A DNA stretch of 64,000 nucleotides from Acidobacteriota bacterium (GCA_003223135.1 QHXX01000029.1:1-64000), one strand, 5' to 3'; numbered from the stretch's first letter, positions 43,692 to 55,376 are shown. Notes: generated from the sequence alone by a model not told the origin. Made by a program: numbers and translations.

Positions 43692-44086
43692 GCCCGCGCC
43701 GCGCCCGGCGCGCACGCGCGGCCCTCGTCGCGGGCGGCCTCCTGGCGGCGGCTTTTCTCTTGCCCGCCCGACACCCGCTGCCGTTCGACGTCTGTCCTTT
43801 CCATCGGCTCACCGGCCTTCCGTGCCTGACGTGCGGTCTGACGCGTTCCGTGTGTCTGTTCGCGCAGGGAGAATGGGGCGCGAGTCTGCGGATGCATCCG
43901 GCGGGCTGGCTCGCCTTCGGCGCTCTCGCCGTCGTGTGTTCGTGGCTCGCCGGCGAGGCGGCCGCGAATCGTGACCTGGGGGCGGGCGCGAGGACGCGCC
44001 TCCTCGGGCTGGTCCTGTGGCTCGGAGGCGCGCTGTCGCTTTTGGGCTGGGGAGCGCGCCTGGCAGGGGTCTGGCCCGCTCTCTGA
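43688..44086 (+). CDS. DUF2752 membrane protein
   Basis: 132 residues with three hydrophobic helices. The defining motif is present: CPFHRLTGLPCLTCGLTRS followed by FAQGEWGASLRMHP. DUF2752 proteins have four conserved cysteines/acidic turns in this loop, and no established function. GTG 43688 overlaps the stop of the GYF protein (GTGA), and DUF2752 commonly neighbours such GYF or TM2 membrane proteins. Last gene of this plus-strand run. Confidence 0.85.
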   Translation: MSPRRARRARAALVAGGLLAAAFLLPARHPLPFDVCPFHRLTGLPCLTCGLTRSVCLFAQGEWGASLRMHPAGWLAFGALAVVCSWLAGEAAANRDLGAGARTRLLGLVLWLGGALSLLGWGARLAGVWPAL

Positions 44087-44126
44087 GGGACGAGGGCACG
44101 GGCGAGACGGGGCCTTTGCACGGGCT

Positions 44127-45641
44127 TCAGGCGGCGCTGGTGACCGATCGCGCGGGGTCGGAGGCCGCCGGGACGGTGCGCCCCTTCGCCCAGGCGCGCA
44201 GCTCGTCGATGGCCTCGCGGCAGGTACGCGACAGCGGCACGGTCCTTTGCAGCTCGGTCAGGACGTGGGGCGTGGACAGGGGTGTTTTATCTGCGAAGGC
44301 AGAGTAGAGGGCCGCCACGATCGCCGCCTCGATCTCGGCGCCGCTGAAACCTTCCGAGGCGGCGGCGAGAGCGGGCAGATCGAAGCCGGCCGGATCCTGG
44401 CCGCGCTTCGCCAGATGGACCGCCAGAATCGAGCGCCGGGCGGCGTCGTTCGGCAGGTCCACGAAGAAGATCTCATCAAAACGTCCCTTGCGCAGAAGCT
44501 CGGGCGGCATCGCCTGGATGTCGTTGGCCGTCGCCACGACGCACACCGGGCGCTTCTTGTCCTGCAGCCAGGAGAGGAACGCGCCGAAGATCCGGCGCGC
44601 CAGGCCGCCGTCGGCCTCAGCACCTGCGCGGGCCGAGAACCCCTTCTCGATTTCGTCGATCCAGAGCACGCAAGGGGCCATCGACTCCGCGGTGCGCAGC
44701 GCCCCGCGCAACTTCCTTTCGGATTCGCCCACGAACTTGTCGAACATGGCGGACGCATCCAGGCGCAGGAGCGCCAGGCGCCACTCGCTCGCGACCGCCC
44801 TGGCGCACAGGCTCTTGCCGCAGCCCTGGACCCCGAGAATCAGGAGGCCGCGCGGCGGCTCCAGGCCATAGCGGGCGGCGTCCGGGCCGAAGCCGGCGCC
44901 GCGTTTCTTGAGCCAGGCCTTGAGGTTGTCCAGCCCGCCGATCTGCTGCAGCGTAGTGTCCTGGGGTGTGAGCTCCAGAACCCCGTCGTTCGCGATCAGG
45001 TCCTTCTTGCGCTCGAGCACGTGCTTGAAGTCGCTGCGGTCCAGCCTCAGATCATCCAGGGCGGCCGTCGTGAGCACGCGCTGGGCCTCGGCCAGCGTGA
45101 GACCGCGCAGCGATTCGATGAGCTGCCCGAGCTCGGGCACGGACAGATCGATCTTGATGCGCTTCGGCGCGCCCAGATGGCGCAATGTCCGCACGGTCAG
45201 CTCGCGCAGCGCCTCCACGTCCGGCAGCTCGAACTGGATGCGCGCGGTGCAGGGCTTCAAGTCTTCGGGGACATCGATCGTCGGGGCGCACAGGACGAGG
45301 GTGCGGCGGTCCGCGGCGAACGATTCGCCGATGTCGCGCAGCGCCCTCAAGATCGCGGGGTCGTCGAAGTATTTGTGAAGATCGTAGAACAGATAGACCG
45401 CCTCGGTGCGCATTCCGGCCACCGCGCGCAGCGCCCGATCGGGTTTTTCGGTGTCGGGCAGCGGATCGCCGGCGCCGACGCGGGCCAGTCCGGACGTGAC
45501 CTTCCACTCGAAGAGCGGCAGGTCCTGCCGCTCCGCCGCCTCCGCGACCAGCGCGCGGACCCGTTCTTCCTCGGGGCTTTCGATGGCGATGATGGCGTGA
45601 TGCGAGACGATCAGAAGCTCGAGGTCACGGACGTTCTCCAG
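44127..45641 (-). CDS. AAA+ ATPase, Ycf46-like, probable CTG start
   Basis: 504 residues if read from CTG 45641. C-terminal AAA+ module: Walker A LGVQGCGKSLCARAV (about 269-283), Walker B VLWIDEIEKGF, sensor ATANDIQAM and arginine-finger region ELLRKGRFDEIFF. The N-terminal part (ENVRDLELLIVSHHAIIAIE, then LPLFEWKVTSGLARVG) matches the RecA-like N-domain of this family, but contains no ATG, GTG or TTG before GTG 45422. A TAA at 45686-45684 bounds the frame, and GGGAGG sits 6-7 nt before CTG 45641. Using GTG 45422 would remove 73 conserved residues. Last gene of the pyrF operon. Confidence 0.82.
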   Translation of the reverse strand: MENVRDLELLIVSHHAIIAIESPEEERVRALVAEAAERQDLPLFEWKVTSGLARVGAGDPLPDTEKPDRALRAVAGMRTEAVYLFYDLHKYFDDPAILRALRDIGESFAADRRTLVLCAPTIDVPEDLKPCTARIQFELPDVEALRELTVRTLRHLGAPKRIKIDLSVPELGQLIESLRGLTLAEAQRVLTTAALDDLRLDRSDFKHVLERKKDLIANDGVLELTPQDTTLQQIGGLDNLKAWLKKRGAGFGPDAARYGLEPPRGLLILGVQGCGKSLCARAVASEWRLALLRLDASAMFDKFVGESERKLRGALRTAESMAPCVLWIDEIEKGFSARAGAEADGGLARRIFGAFLSWLQDKKRPVCVVATANDIQAMPPELLRKGRFDEIFFVDLPNDAARRSILAVHLAKRGQDPAGFDLPALAAASEGFSGAEIEAAIVAALYSAFADKTPLSTPHVLTELQRTVPLSRTCREAIDELRAWAKGRTVPAASDPARSVTSAA

Positions 45642-45718
45642 GGGTGGCCTCCCGCGCGCCGGATGACGCGATCGCCCGGAAACTTAATGCCGGGGAAGGA
45701 CGCGGGCAACCCCGCGGC

Positions 45719-46939
45719 TCACGCCGCGGTCTCGTTCCGGCCGTCGGCGGCGCTCACGGGGAGGGCCGCCGCCGCTTCGCTCTGGGGCGCCGCGGGCGGG
45801 ACCGCCAGCGTCGGGGACGGCTCCCACGGGTTGTCCTCCTGCAGGCCTTCGAGCGACACGTCGATCCCGTAGGCCGCGAACGCCTGCCGGTACGAGTCGA
45901 AATGGGCGCGCAGGTGCCGGGCCGTGGAGCGGTAGCCGTAGTTCAGCATGGCGACGCGCGAGCCATAGTTCAGAATGTTCTCCATGAACATGAACGAATC
46001 GGTCCAGGGCGGCTCGATCAGAAAAATGCGGGACTCGGGGTGCTGGGCGCGGAAGCGCTCCAGGCCCAGGGTCAGCTTTTCCCGGGCGGAGATCCGCTGG
46101 GTCTGGTCGACGACGAACGTGATCCCCTTTTCCCGGATACGAGCGCAATGTCCCGAGAACGTCGGGATGCAGACCTCCTCCGGATTGTTCCGGAGCGGAA
46201 TGATCGGATTGACCAGGACGAGGAAGCGGGAACCACGCTCGTTCGCGATGTCGAGGTGCGCGACGCTGGCCACGCCGCCGTCCACGAAATCCAGCCCCTT
46301 GATCGTCACCGGCTGGAAGTAGAGCGGCAGCGCGGACGAGGCGGCGATGGCGTCGGAGATTGCCACGTCGCGCCAGCCGGGGGTGCCGAACAGCACGCGG
46401 TCTCCCATGTCGAGATGGATCGCCGGGATGTACAGCTCCCTGCGCAGCTCTTCGAACGAGTTGACGGAGCCGGGCCGGGTCAGCAGCTTGCGGAGGTACG
46501 CCTGGTACTTGTTGAGTGCGTAAATTCCCGGCGGCATGTTCTCCTCCAGCGCGTAGATCGCCCTGGCGACCGAGAACAGCTTCGGGTTTCGTCGATAGAA
46601 GCGGAAGAGCGCCGGGACCACCCTCATGGCCCGCAGCAGTGACGATTTGATCTCCTGCCAGTCGATCTCCAGGATGTCGTCCTGCTTGAAGTTCAGGGGG
46701 CTGTCGGTGTTGTGGATGATGGACCGTCCGACCTCGCCGGGAGGGACGTTGTTGGCCATGAGCGCGGCGACGACCGCGCCGCCGCTGGTGCCGACGAAGA
46801 TGTCGAAGTCGTTGATCCGGAACGAGCCGGTGAAGAAGTGGTCGAGCGCCTGCAGGGCGCCGAACTCGTACATGGCCCCGGTGATGCCGCCGCCGGCGAG
46901 GACCAGGCTGAGGGGGCCGCGCCGGGTCTCGGTGGTCAC
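45719..46939 (-). CDS. Patatin-like phospholipase
   Basis: 406 residues. Oxyanion loop LVLAGGGITGAMYEFGAL at the start, nucleophile elbow FVGTSGGAV with Ser 52, and catalytic Asp in LDFVDGG near residue 235. It should hydrolyse acyl esters of lipids. The remainder is an alpha-rich extension with an Ala/Pro-rich C-terminus. GTG 46939 overlaps the upstream stop (GTGA); the frame is open to 47023 but the extra residues are an Arg/Gly-rich shadow. Its neighbour upstream is a secreted protein of unknown function, downstream the AAA+ ATPase. Confidence 0.86.
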   Translation of the reverse strand: MTTETRRGPLSLVLAGGGITGAMYEFGALQALDHFFTGSFRINDFDIFVGTSGGAVVAALMANNVPPGEVGRSIIHNTDSPLNFKQDDILEIDWQEIKSSLLRAMRVVPALFRFYRRNPKLFSVARAIYALEENMPPGIYALNKYQAYLRKLLTRPGSVNSFEELRRELYIPAIHLDMGDRVLFGTPGWRDVAISDAIAASSALPLYFQPVTIKGLDFVDGGVASVAHLDIANERGSRFLVLVNPIIPLRNNPEEVCIPTFSGHCARIREKGITFVVDQTQRISAREKLTLGLERFRAQHPESRIFLIEPPWTDSFMFMENILNYGSRVAMLNYGYRSTARHLRAHFDSYRQAFAAYGIDVSLEGLQEDNPWEPSPTLAVPPAAPQSEAAAALPVSAADGRNETAA

Positions 46940-47850
46940 GGGCGCGCCTCCACGTCCGGTGTCCCGGTGGCCGCCGCCCCGCTCGCGTCCCCCTCCAGGA
47001 CCTCGACCCCGACGATTTTCCACTCGCTGTCGACGGTGAAACCGACCATCGAGCTGCCCTTCACCTGGCTTCGGGCCAGAAGCTTCAGACGCGTCGTGCG
47101 CCCCGGAAGAATGTTGACCCGGGCGCCGTCCGATTCGAGGAGACGCCAGGTGCCCGGGCCGGCCTGCTTGCCGGCCGCCGCCACGACGATGTTGTGCGGC
47201 CCCTCGGGCACCGGGATCTCGTACGACGGCTGGTGATCGAGATAGAGGACTTCATGGCCTTTGACCTTGTCGGTGGCGCTCTGCGGACGGAACAGCAGGA
47301 GCTCGTGCCGCGGTGCGCCCTCGAGCGGCGAGCGCGTATCCCAGTGATCCGGCACGTGGTCGGACGTAATGCACAGGACCGCCAGCGCCATGTCGGTCAT
47401 CAGACCGACTTCCACTCCGCCTCGTCGCCGCATCCCCTTGGGGAGCGATTTCAGGGCGATGGCGGAATACGCGGACGGCGTCTTGTCCGCGGCTTCGTCC
47501 GTGAATTCCAGGCGGAGCGTCCCCGTGCGCCCGGGGGCCGGCGTGGCGGTGGGGGAGGGCCCTGCGGCCTTCGGCATCGCGGCCTGGCGTCGCCGCATCG
47601 CCTCGATGATCCTGTCATGGACGCCGGCCTGCCGCAGCTCCTCGATCATGTCGGTTGAGAGGTCGAAATCGACGGTGCGCGACTCGATGACCGAAAGGAT
47701 GTCCTTCTCGGCGGTTCCGGTCATCACGAGACGGACCACGTCCTCGTTCGTGAGCGGTCGTGAGCTCGAAGGCGGGGCGCCTGCGGCAGGCCTCGACAGC
47801 GCCGCGAACATCAGGAGCAGGAGGAAGGCGCGCGCCGTCCGCGGCGTCAT
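46936..47850 (-). CDS. Secreted protein of unknown function
   Basis: 304 residues with a signal peptide (AFLLLLMFAALSRPAAGA). Residues ~33-90 form a helical module, LTNEDVVRLVMTGTAEKDIL and IEELRQAGVHDRIIEAMRRR, a motif often seen after signal peptides in high-G+C Gram-negative bacteria. A Pro/Thr linker and a beta-rich domain of about 190 residues follow, with no fold I can name. ATG 47850 overlaps the pyrF stop (ATGA). Confidence 0.68.
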   Translation of the reverse strand: MTPRTARAFLLLLMFAALSRPAAGAPPSSSRPLTNEDVVRLVMTGTAEKDILSVIESRTVDFDLSTDMIEELRQAGVHDRIIEAMRRRQAAMPKAAGPSPTATPAPGRTGTLRLEFTDEAADKTPSAYSAIALKSLPKGMRRRGGVEVGLMTDMALAVLCITSDHVPDHWDTRSPLEGAPRHELLLFRPQSATDKVKGHEVLYLDHQPSYEIPVPEGPHNIVVAAAGKQAGPGTWRLLESDGARVNILPGRTTRLKLLARSQVKGSSMVGFTVDSEWKIVGVEVLEGDASGAAATGTPDVEARP

Positions 47851-48563
47851 GCGCCGTCCATCTGGAGAATGATGTTTTCGGCGGCCTCGAGAGGGTCGGC
47901 GGCCTTGACGATGGGGCGGCCCACCACGATGAAGTCGGCGCCCGCCTCCAGCGCGACTTTGGGGCTCTGCGTGCGCGACTGGTCGTCCGGCTCGCTCCCT
48001 TCGGGGCGGATGCCGGGCGTGACGATCAGCAGGTCACGCCCGCAGGCCTCTCGGATGAGGCGTGCCTCGCGGGGAGAGCAGACGACACCGTCGAGTCCGG
48101 CCGCCTTGCCCACCTCGGCCAGGGCCACCGCTTGATCCTCGATCGATCGTCCGATACCCAGCTGCTCGAAGTCGGCCGGAGACAGGCTGGTCAGGACGGT
48201 CACGCCCAGGATCTTCGGCCGCGGCACGCGGTAGACCTGGCAGTGCGCCTCGAGCTCGTCCGCCGCCCGCCGGGCCATCATCGGGCCGCCCGAAAGGTGG
48301 ATCGTGAACATTCCGACGCCCAGCCGGGCGGCGGCGACCGCGGCGCGCGCCACCGTGTTCGGGATGTCGTGAAACTTCAGATCGAGGAAGATCTGGCCGC
48401 CTTTCTCGAGGATCTCGCGCACCAGGGGCGGTCCGCAGGCGGTAAACAGCTCCACGCCGACCTTGAAGCGTTGCACGCGCGGCCGCAGAGCCTGCACGAG
48501 CGACAACGCTCCTTCCCGCGAGTTGACGTCCAGTGCGACGATGAGTCTTTCCGCTGCGAGCAT
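47847..48563 (-). CDS. pyrF: Orotidine 5'-phosphate decarboxylase
   Basis: 238 residues, the last step of UMP synthesis. The catalytic motif FLDLKFHDIPNTV (Lys-x-x-Asp) is present, with LIVALDVNSREGAL at the start of the barrel, VTPGIRPEGSEPDDQ as the phosphate-binding loop, and DFIVVGRPIVKAADP as the final gripper. ATG 48563 starts just before the first strand; TTG 48599 is possible but adds 12 unconserved residues. It leads an operon with a secreted protein, a patatin and an AAA+ ATPase, an unusual setting. Confidence 0.93.
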   Translation of the reverse strand: MLAAERLIVALDVNSREGALSLVQALRPRVQRFKVGVELFTACGPPLVREILEKGGQIFLDLKFHDIPNTVARAAVAAARLGVGMFTIHLSGGPMMARRAADELEAHCQVYRVPRPKILGVTVLTSLSPADFEQLGIGRSIEDQAVALAEVGKAAGLDGVVCSPREARLIREACGRDLLIVTPGIRPEGSEPDDQSRTQSPKVALEAGADFIVVGRPIVKAADPLEAAENIILQMDGA

Positions 48564-48621
48564 CGGCGAAATGTTTGCAGAACTCGGCCCGCTTTGCAAG
48601 AAGCGGCTTCCGGAGCCGCTC

Positions 48622-48650
48622 TTGACCCGGGGTCGTGGGCGGTCGATAAT
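48622..48650 (+). promoter_or_regulatory. Sigma-70-type promoter for the thioredoxin-like gene
   Basis: TTGACC (48622-48627), a 17-nt spacer, then GATAAT (48645-48650). The ATG at 48659 is only 8 bases after the -10, so the transcript is predicted to be leaderless or nearly so; no Shine-Dalgarno is present. Confidence 0.6.
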
Positions 48651-48658
48651 CGATCTCG

Positions 48659-49132
48659 ATGACCCGAGGCCTGCGCGTTCTGGCTGTGGCCGCCGCCGGT
48701 ATCGTGGGCGCCGCCGCGCTCCTGGGCGCCTACGCCCTCAAACGGGCTCCGCACGGAGAGGCGGACGTCCGCGTCATCACCCACGGCGAGAGAGTGGACA
48801 TCCAGGCGCACGCCGTGCCCGGCAAGTACACGGTGTTCGACTTCTACGCGGTCTGGTGCCCGCCCTGCCGCGCCCTCAGCCCGGCGCTCGAGAGACTCGC
48901 CTCCCGCAACACAGGCAAGCTGGCGATTCGCAAGGTGGACATCGTGGACTGGACCATGCCGGTCGCCGAGCAGTACGGTATCGAGGAGCTGCCGTACCTG
49001 GTTCTGTTCGACGGAAACGGGCGGAAACTGGCGGTCGGCGAAGCGGTGTTCGACGAGCTGGACCGCCTGTTCGGCGCCGACGCGCTCGACGTCAGCCGCG
49101 CCACCGAGAAACCCTCGACCAGCGCGATGTGA
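48659..49132 (+). CDS. Membrane-anchored thioredoxin-like protein
   Basis: 157 residues. An N-terminal signal anchor (VLAVAAAGIVGAAALLGAYA) precedes a thioredoxin fold with FDFYAVWCPPCRALSPAL; the redox pair is Cys 67 and Cys 70, and the cis-Pro is in ELPYLVLFDG. The Cys-Pro-Pro-Cys centre is common in periplasmic disulfide reductases such as those serving cytochrome c maturation. The start ATG 48659 has no ribosome binding site and follows a promoter directly. It stands between the divergent pyrF and convergent pyrD genes. Confidence 0.85.
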   Translation: MTRGLRVLAVAAAGIVGAAALLGAYALKRAPHGEADVRVITHGERVDIQAHAVPGKYTVFDFYAVWCPPCRALSPALERLASRNTGKLAIRKVDIVDWTMPVAEQYGIEELPYLVLFDGNGRKLAVGEAVFDELDRLFGADALDVSRATEKPSTSAM

Positions 49133-49156
49133 GCTGCGGCGAGGGCGTGCCCTCCG

Positions 49157-50182
49157 TCAGCCGGAGCAGGGCGCCGGCGGCCGTCCCGCGGGCAGCCGCA
49201 GCGTCCCGGTGAGATCGCGCACGGCACGCACGCCCGCGCTCCGGCACCACGCCTCGATCTCCCGCACCAGCCGTACCGAGCCCGTGGGGTCGAAGAAGTT
49301 CAGCGTCCCCACCTGGACGGCGGCGCTGCCGGCCAGCATGAACTCGAGGGCGTCCTCGGCGCAACTGATCCCTCCCATGCCCAGGACCGGCAGGCCCACC
49401 TCGCGGTACACGCGGTGGACCATGTAGAGCGCCAGCGGCTTGATCGCCGGGCCGGACAACCCTCCCACGACGTTGTCCAGGACCGGTCGGCGGGTTTCCA
49501 GATCGATCGCCATGCCGAGGAAGGTGTTGACGAGCGACAGGACATCGGCGCCGCCTTCGCGGGCAGCGCTCCCCGCGACGGCCACATCGGTGATGTTCGG
49601 CGTCAGCTTGACGATCAGGGGCAGGTCTGGAGCGGCGCGACGCACGGCGGCGACGACCTGGCGGACGACCGGCGGCGAGACTCCAAACGCCAGACCGCCC
49701 TTCTCGGTGTTCGGGCAGGAGAGGTTGAGCTCGAGGGCGGCGAGCCCCGGCGCGCCGTTGAGGCGCCGCGCGACCGCGACATACTCCTCCTGTGTCTCGC
49801 CGAAGACATTGGCGATGATCGCCGTGCCGCAGTCGCGCAGGGCCGGTAGCTTCTCCGAGAGGAACGCCTCGACCCCGACGTTGGCCAGTCCGATGGCGTT
49901 GAGCATCCCGGACGGTGTCTCGCATGTGCGCGGCGGCGCATTGCCGCGTCGGGGAAGAAGCGATAGCCCCTTCGTGACGAAGCCGCCGAGGTCACGGAGA
50001 TCGAGATAGGGAAGGAAGTCGGTGCCATAACCGAACGTCCCGCTCGCCGCCACGATTGGGTTCTTCAGGCGAAGCGGCCCCAGGTCCACCGACAGGTCGA
50101 CCCCCCTCTTTCGCGGCCTCCCCGCCGCGGCCCGTACGCGTGGCACCGTCCCCCGCGGGGCGCGGTCCGCCCGGCGCCTCAC
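49157..50182 (-). CDS. pyrD: Dihydroorotate dehydrogenase, class 1B catalytic subunit
   Basis: 341 residues, oxidises dihydroorotate to orotate using FMN. Motifs: IVAASGTFGYG, GGFVTKGLSLLPRRGN, ALELNLSCPNTE with the catalytic Cys of class 1 enzymes, LIVKLTPNITD, and VLGMGGISCAEDALEFMLAG (FMN phosphate). The partner gene pyrK lies just upstream, which identifies class 1B. GTG 50182 overlaps the pyrK stop (GTGA) and adds a ~28-residue basic N-terminal extension before the normal start of the family; GTC-coded VDLSVDLGPLRLKNP is the first conserved segment. Confidence 0.93.
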   Translation of the reverse strand: MRRRADRAPRGTVPRVRAAAGRPRKRGVDLSVDLGPLRLKNPIVAASGTFGYGTDFLPYLDLRDLGGFVTKGLSLLPRRGNAPPRTCETPSGMLNAIGLANVGVEAFLSEKLPALRDCGTAIIANVFGETQEEYVAVARRLNGAPGLAALELNLSCPNTEKGGLAFGVSPPVVRQVVAAVRRAAPDLPLIVKLTPNITDVAVAGSAAREGGADVLSLVNTFLGMAIDLETRRPVLDNVVGGLSGPAIKPLALYMVHRVYREVGLPVLGMGGISCAEDALEFMLAGSAAVQVGTLNFFDPTGSVRLVREIEAWCRSAGVRAVRDLTGTLRLPAGRPPAPCSG

Positions 50183-50982
50183 AGGACGACCTCTTCGGCC
50201 CCGAAAACGGGCCCCTCCGCGCAGACGCGCCGGAAGATCGGGCCCCGCTCGTCCGGAGGGCAGCCGACCACGCACCCCAGGCAGACGCCGATGCCGCAGG
50301 GCATCTGCGACTCGAGGGCGAGCTGGCACGGGACACCGGCCCCGAGCGCCCGCTCCCGGACCGCCTTCAGCATCGGCGTGGGGCCGCAGGCGAAGATTTC
50401 CATGCGCGGGCCGCGGTCCTTGCGCGCGAGAAGCGGCTCGAGGATGCGCGTGACGAAACCCTTCGTCCCGCGGCTCCCGTCCTCGGTGGCCAAGCGCATC
50501 GGCACGTCGCGGGCGCGGAAGAAGTCGAGCGCCACCAGATCCCGGTTCGCGCGGGCCCCGTAGATGAGCAGCGGCGTCGCCCGCCGCGCGGCGCGCAGCG
50601 CCTCCACCAGGAAAGGGAAGATGGCGATGCCGATACCTCCCGCCACCAGGATCGGCCGCGTGCCGTCCGGAGCAAGGCGGAAGCCGTTGCCCAGTGGGCC
50701 CAGGGTTGGCACCGTGGCGCCCACCGGCTGCTGCGACAGGCAGCGCGTCCCCTCGCCCACGATCTTGTAGAGAATCTGGATTCGGCCGCGGCGTCCCGGC
50801 AGGACACGGCAGATGCTCATCGGGCGCCGCAGCAGCGGTTGGAACCCCCGTCCCGCCCGCAGCATGACGAATTGTCCCGCGCGGGCCTCACGCGCGATCG
50901 CGGGGCACTCGAGTGTCAGAAGGAAATGGTCCCGGCCGAGGACGTCGTGGCGGATCACCGGGGCCGCAATGTCGGACGGCAT
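50179..50982 (-). CDS. pyrK: Dihydroorotate dehydrogenase electron-transfer subunit
   Basis: 267 residues. FAD-binding domain: RAGQFVMLRAGRGFQPLLRR with the RRPMSI flavin motif; NAD-binding: ILVAGGIGIAIFPFLVEALR; [2Fe-2S] cluster: CGIGVCLGCVVGC plus a downstream Cys (FRRVCAEG). It passes electrons from PyrD to NAD+. ATG 50982 begins eight residues before the first conserved strand. The gene is divergent from the phosphodiesterase-like gene at 51086 and coupled to pyrD by GTGA. Confidence 0.92.
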   Translation of the reverse strand: MPSDIAAPVIRHDVLGRDHFLLTLECPAIAREARAGQFVMLRAGRGFQPLLRRPMSICRVLPGRRGRIQILYKIVGEGTRCLSQQPVGATVPTLGPLGNGFRLAPDGTRPILVAGGIGIAIFPFLVEALRAARRATPLLIYGARANRDLVALDFFRARDVPMRLATEDGSRGTKGFVTRILEPLLARKDRGPRMEIFACGPTPMLKAVRERALGAGVPCQLALESQMPCGIGVCLGCVVGCPPDERGPIFRRVCAEGPVFGAEEVVL

Positions 50983-51068
50983 TCCGGCGGCGGACTCTAT
51001 CACAACAGCCGAGGCCGGACAACGACCGACGAAGGGCCGGTCGGGAGCCCGGCCCGGGGCTTTCGCTG

Positions 51069-51077
51069 TGCTACCAT
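51069..51077 (+). promoter_or_regulatory. Extended -10 element directly upstream of a leaderless gene
   Basis: TGC-TACCAT with TACCAT at 51072-51077. The GTG start at 51086 is 8 bases on, matching the geometry at 48645-48659. No -35 is recognisable. Confidence 0.4.
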
Positions 51078-51085
51078 CCGGCGCC

Positions 51086-52831
51086 GTGACCTTTCCCAAG
51101 CTGGTCGTGCACGCCGCGCTGGCCGGGCTCTACGGCGGTCTCGTCGTGGCGCTGTTCCTCCGCCTGGCCAACCCCGCCGTCGGCGCGGCCGGTGGAGGGC
51201 AGGCTCCCACGCTGCTCCTCGTCGTGCTGGCCTACACCCTGGCAGCGGCCGTCGTCTGGCCCGTTCTCTACGTCGCGCTGCGGTTCTTCGCCAGGCACCG
51301 TTTGCGCCTGACCTGGCTCAGCCTGCGCTACCTGATCGGCTTCCACGCCGTGAACACGTCTCTGATCCTGGGCTCAGGCTGGCTCATCCTGTCGAAGTTT
51401 CGGGCGACCCTGGCTCCGCCGGAAGCGGACCGCCTGGCCGCGGCCTGTGGCTGGTTGACGGTCGCGTGGCTTGCCGCCGCGACGGTCGCGACGGTGCCGC
51501 GACTGAGGCGGCGGGTTCACCTGCAGGCCGCCGCCGGTGGACTGGCCCTGGTCGCCCTCCTCGTCTCCCTCCATGGCGACTCGGCGCGATCGGACGGTGC
51601 TTTCGTGACGGGCGCGCTGTCGGAACACGCCACGGAGACCGCATCACGGCCGGCCGGGGCGCCGCCGACGGGCCCTTCGCCGGCTGAGGCCCGACCTGCA
51701 TTGACCACCGCACCCCCGGCGCGCCGGCTGGTGCTTCTCAATTTCGACGGGGCCGATCTCGACACCATCCTCACGATGCAGGCGCAGGGCAAGCTTCCGG
51801 CCTTCTCGCGATTGGTGCAGGAGGGAACGTATGGCCGCCTGGCATCCATCCTGCCGTGCGTCGCCTCGGTGACGAGGGCCACGCTGGTCACCGGCATGCT
51901 GCCGTACCGGAACGGCGTGCGCAGCGCTCAGGCGCGCAGCGTGCTCGGCGGTGACCCCTGGATTGACGTGGTCCCGCCCGGCATCGGGTTCGATGTCGTC
52001 CTGGCCCCGGTCCTCGAGCGCCGGGCGACGCGCGTCTCGGACCGGCAGGTGCCGACCTTCTGGGAGATCAGCGCGCGACTGGGCGGCTTGGGGGAGGCGG
52101 CAGGCTGGGACGACGATCAGGATGCCGTGCGTCCCGCGGCGGCGAGCCGCGCCGCACCGGCGGCGCCGCAGGACTGGATCGCCGATCTTCTCGACCCGGA
52201 AGTCCAGCGTCAGAAAGAGCCTGCGGCGCGTGCCCTGGTCGCCGAGGTCGCGCGCGCGGCCGCGGCGGATGCCTTGGTTCTGGACGCGCTGCAGCGCCTG
52301 GAGGAGCACGCCGGCCGCGGGGTGACCGCCGCGTCCTTCCCCGGCCTGGATCGGGTGGCGCACATCTTCCTGCGCTACGCGCGTCCCGCCGACTTCGGCA
52401 ACGTCTCCCCGCGGGATGTCGATCTCTACGGAGCGATCCTGGAGCGCTATTACCGCAGGATCGACGGCATCGTCGGGCGCGCCCTCCAGTCTGAGGGAGC
52501 GGGAGCGCTCCTCATGGTCAGCGCGACGCACGGCATCAGGCCGGCGCCTCCGCTGCACCGCCTGAAGGACGAGATCCTGGGTGGTGAGCATCTGTCGGGA
52601 ATCCACGAGGACGCGCCGCCAGGATTCCTGTTCGTCCATGGCCGCGACGCGCTGCGCGGGCGCGTGTTCGGCAAGGGATCGATTGCCGACGTGGCGCCGA
52701 CGGTTCTCTACGCGCTCGGTCTCCCGGTAGCCCGCGACGCGCACGGCGGCATCCTGGCGCGGGTGTTCAGCGAAGCCTTCACGGCCACGCATCCCGTGAC
52801 GGTCATCGGCAGCTACGACACCGACCGCTGA
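51086..52831 (+). CDS. Membrane-anchored type I phosphodiesterase/nucleotide-pyrophosphatase-like protein
   Basis: 581 residues: about five hydrophobic helices in the first 180 residues, a Pro/Ala-rich linker, then an alkaline-phosphatase-superfamily domain. Motifs: RLVLLNFDGADLDTILTM with the first metal Asp, ASVTRATLVTGMLPYRNGV with the Thr nucleophile, FPGLDRVAHIF with Asp/His, and GIHEDAPPGFLF. This is the type I phosphodiesterase branch, distinct from the three sulfatase-like enzymes. Substrate unknown. GTG 51086 is the likely start, near-leaderless behind the -10 at 51072; longer frames upstream overlap pyrK antisense. Confidence 0.8.
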   Translation: MTFPKLVVHAALAGLYGGLVVALFLRLANPAVGAAGGGQAPTLLLVVLAYTLAAAVVWPVLYVALRFFARHRLRLTWLSLRYLIGFHAVNTSLILGSGWLILSKFRATLAPPEADRLAAACGWLTVAWLAAATVATVPRLRRRVHLQAAAGGLALVALLVSLHGDSARSDGAFVTGALSEHATETASRPAGAPPTGPSPAEARPALTTAPPARRLVLLNFDGADLDTILTMQAQGKLPAFSRLVQEGTYGRLASILPCVASVTRATLVTGMLPYRNGVRSAQARSVLGGDPWIDVVPPGIGFDVVLAPVLERRATRVSDRQVPTFWEISARLGGLGEAAGWDDDQDAVRPAAASRAAPAAPQDWIADLLDPEVQRQKEPAARALVAEVARAAAADALVLDALQRLEEHAGRGVTAASFPGLDRVAHIFLRYARPADFGNVSPRDVDLYGAILERYYRRIDGIVGRALQSEGAGALLMVSATHGIRPAPPLHRLKDEILGGEHLSGIHEDAPPGFLFVHGRDALRGRVFGKGSIADVAPTVLYALGLPVARDAHGGILARVFSEAFTATHPVTVIGSYDTDR

Positions 52832-55376
<2,545 letters not shown>

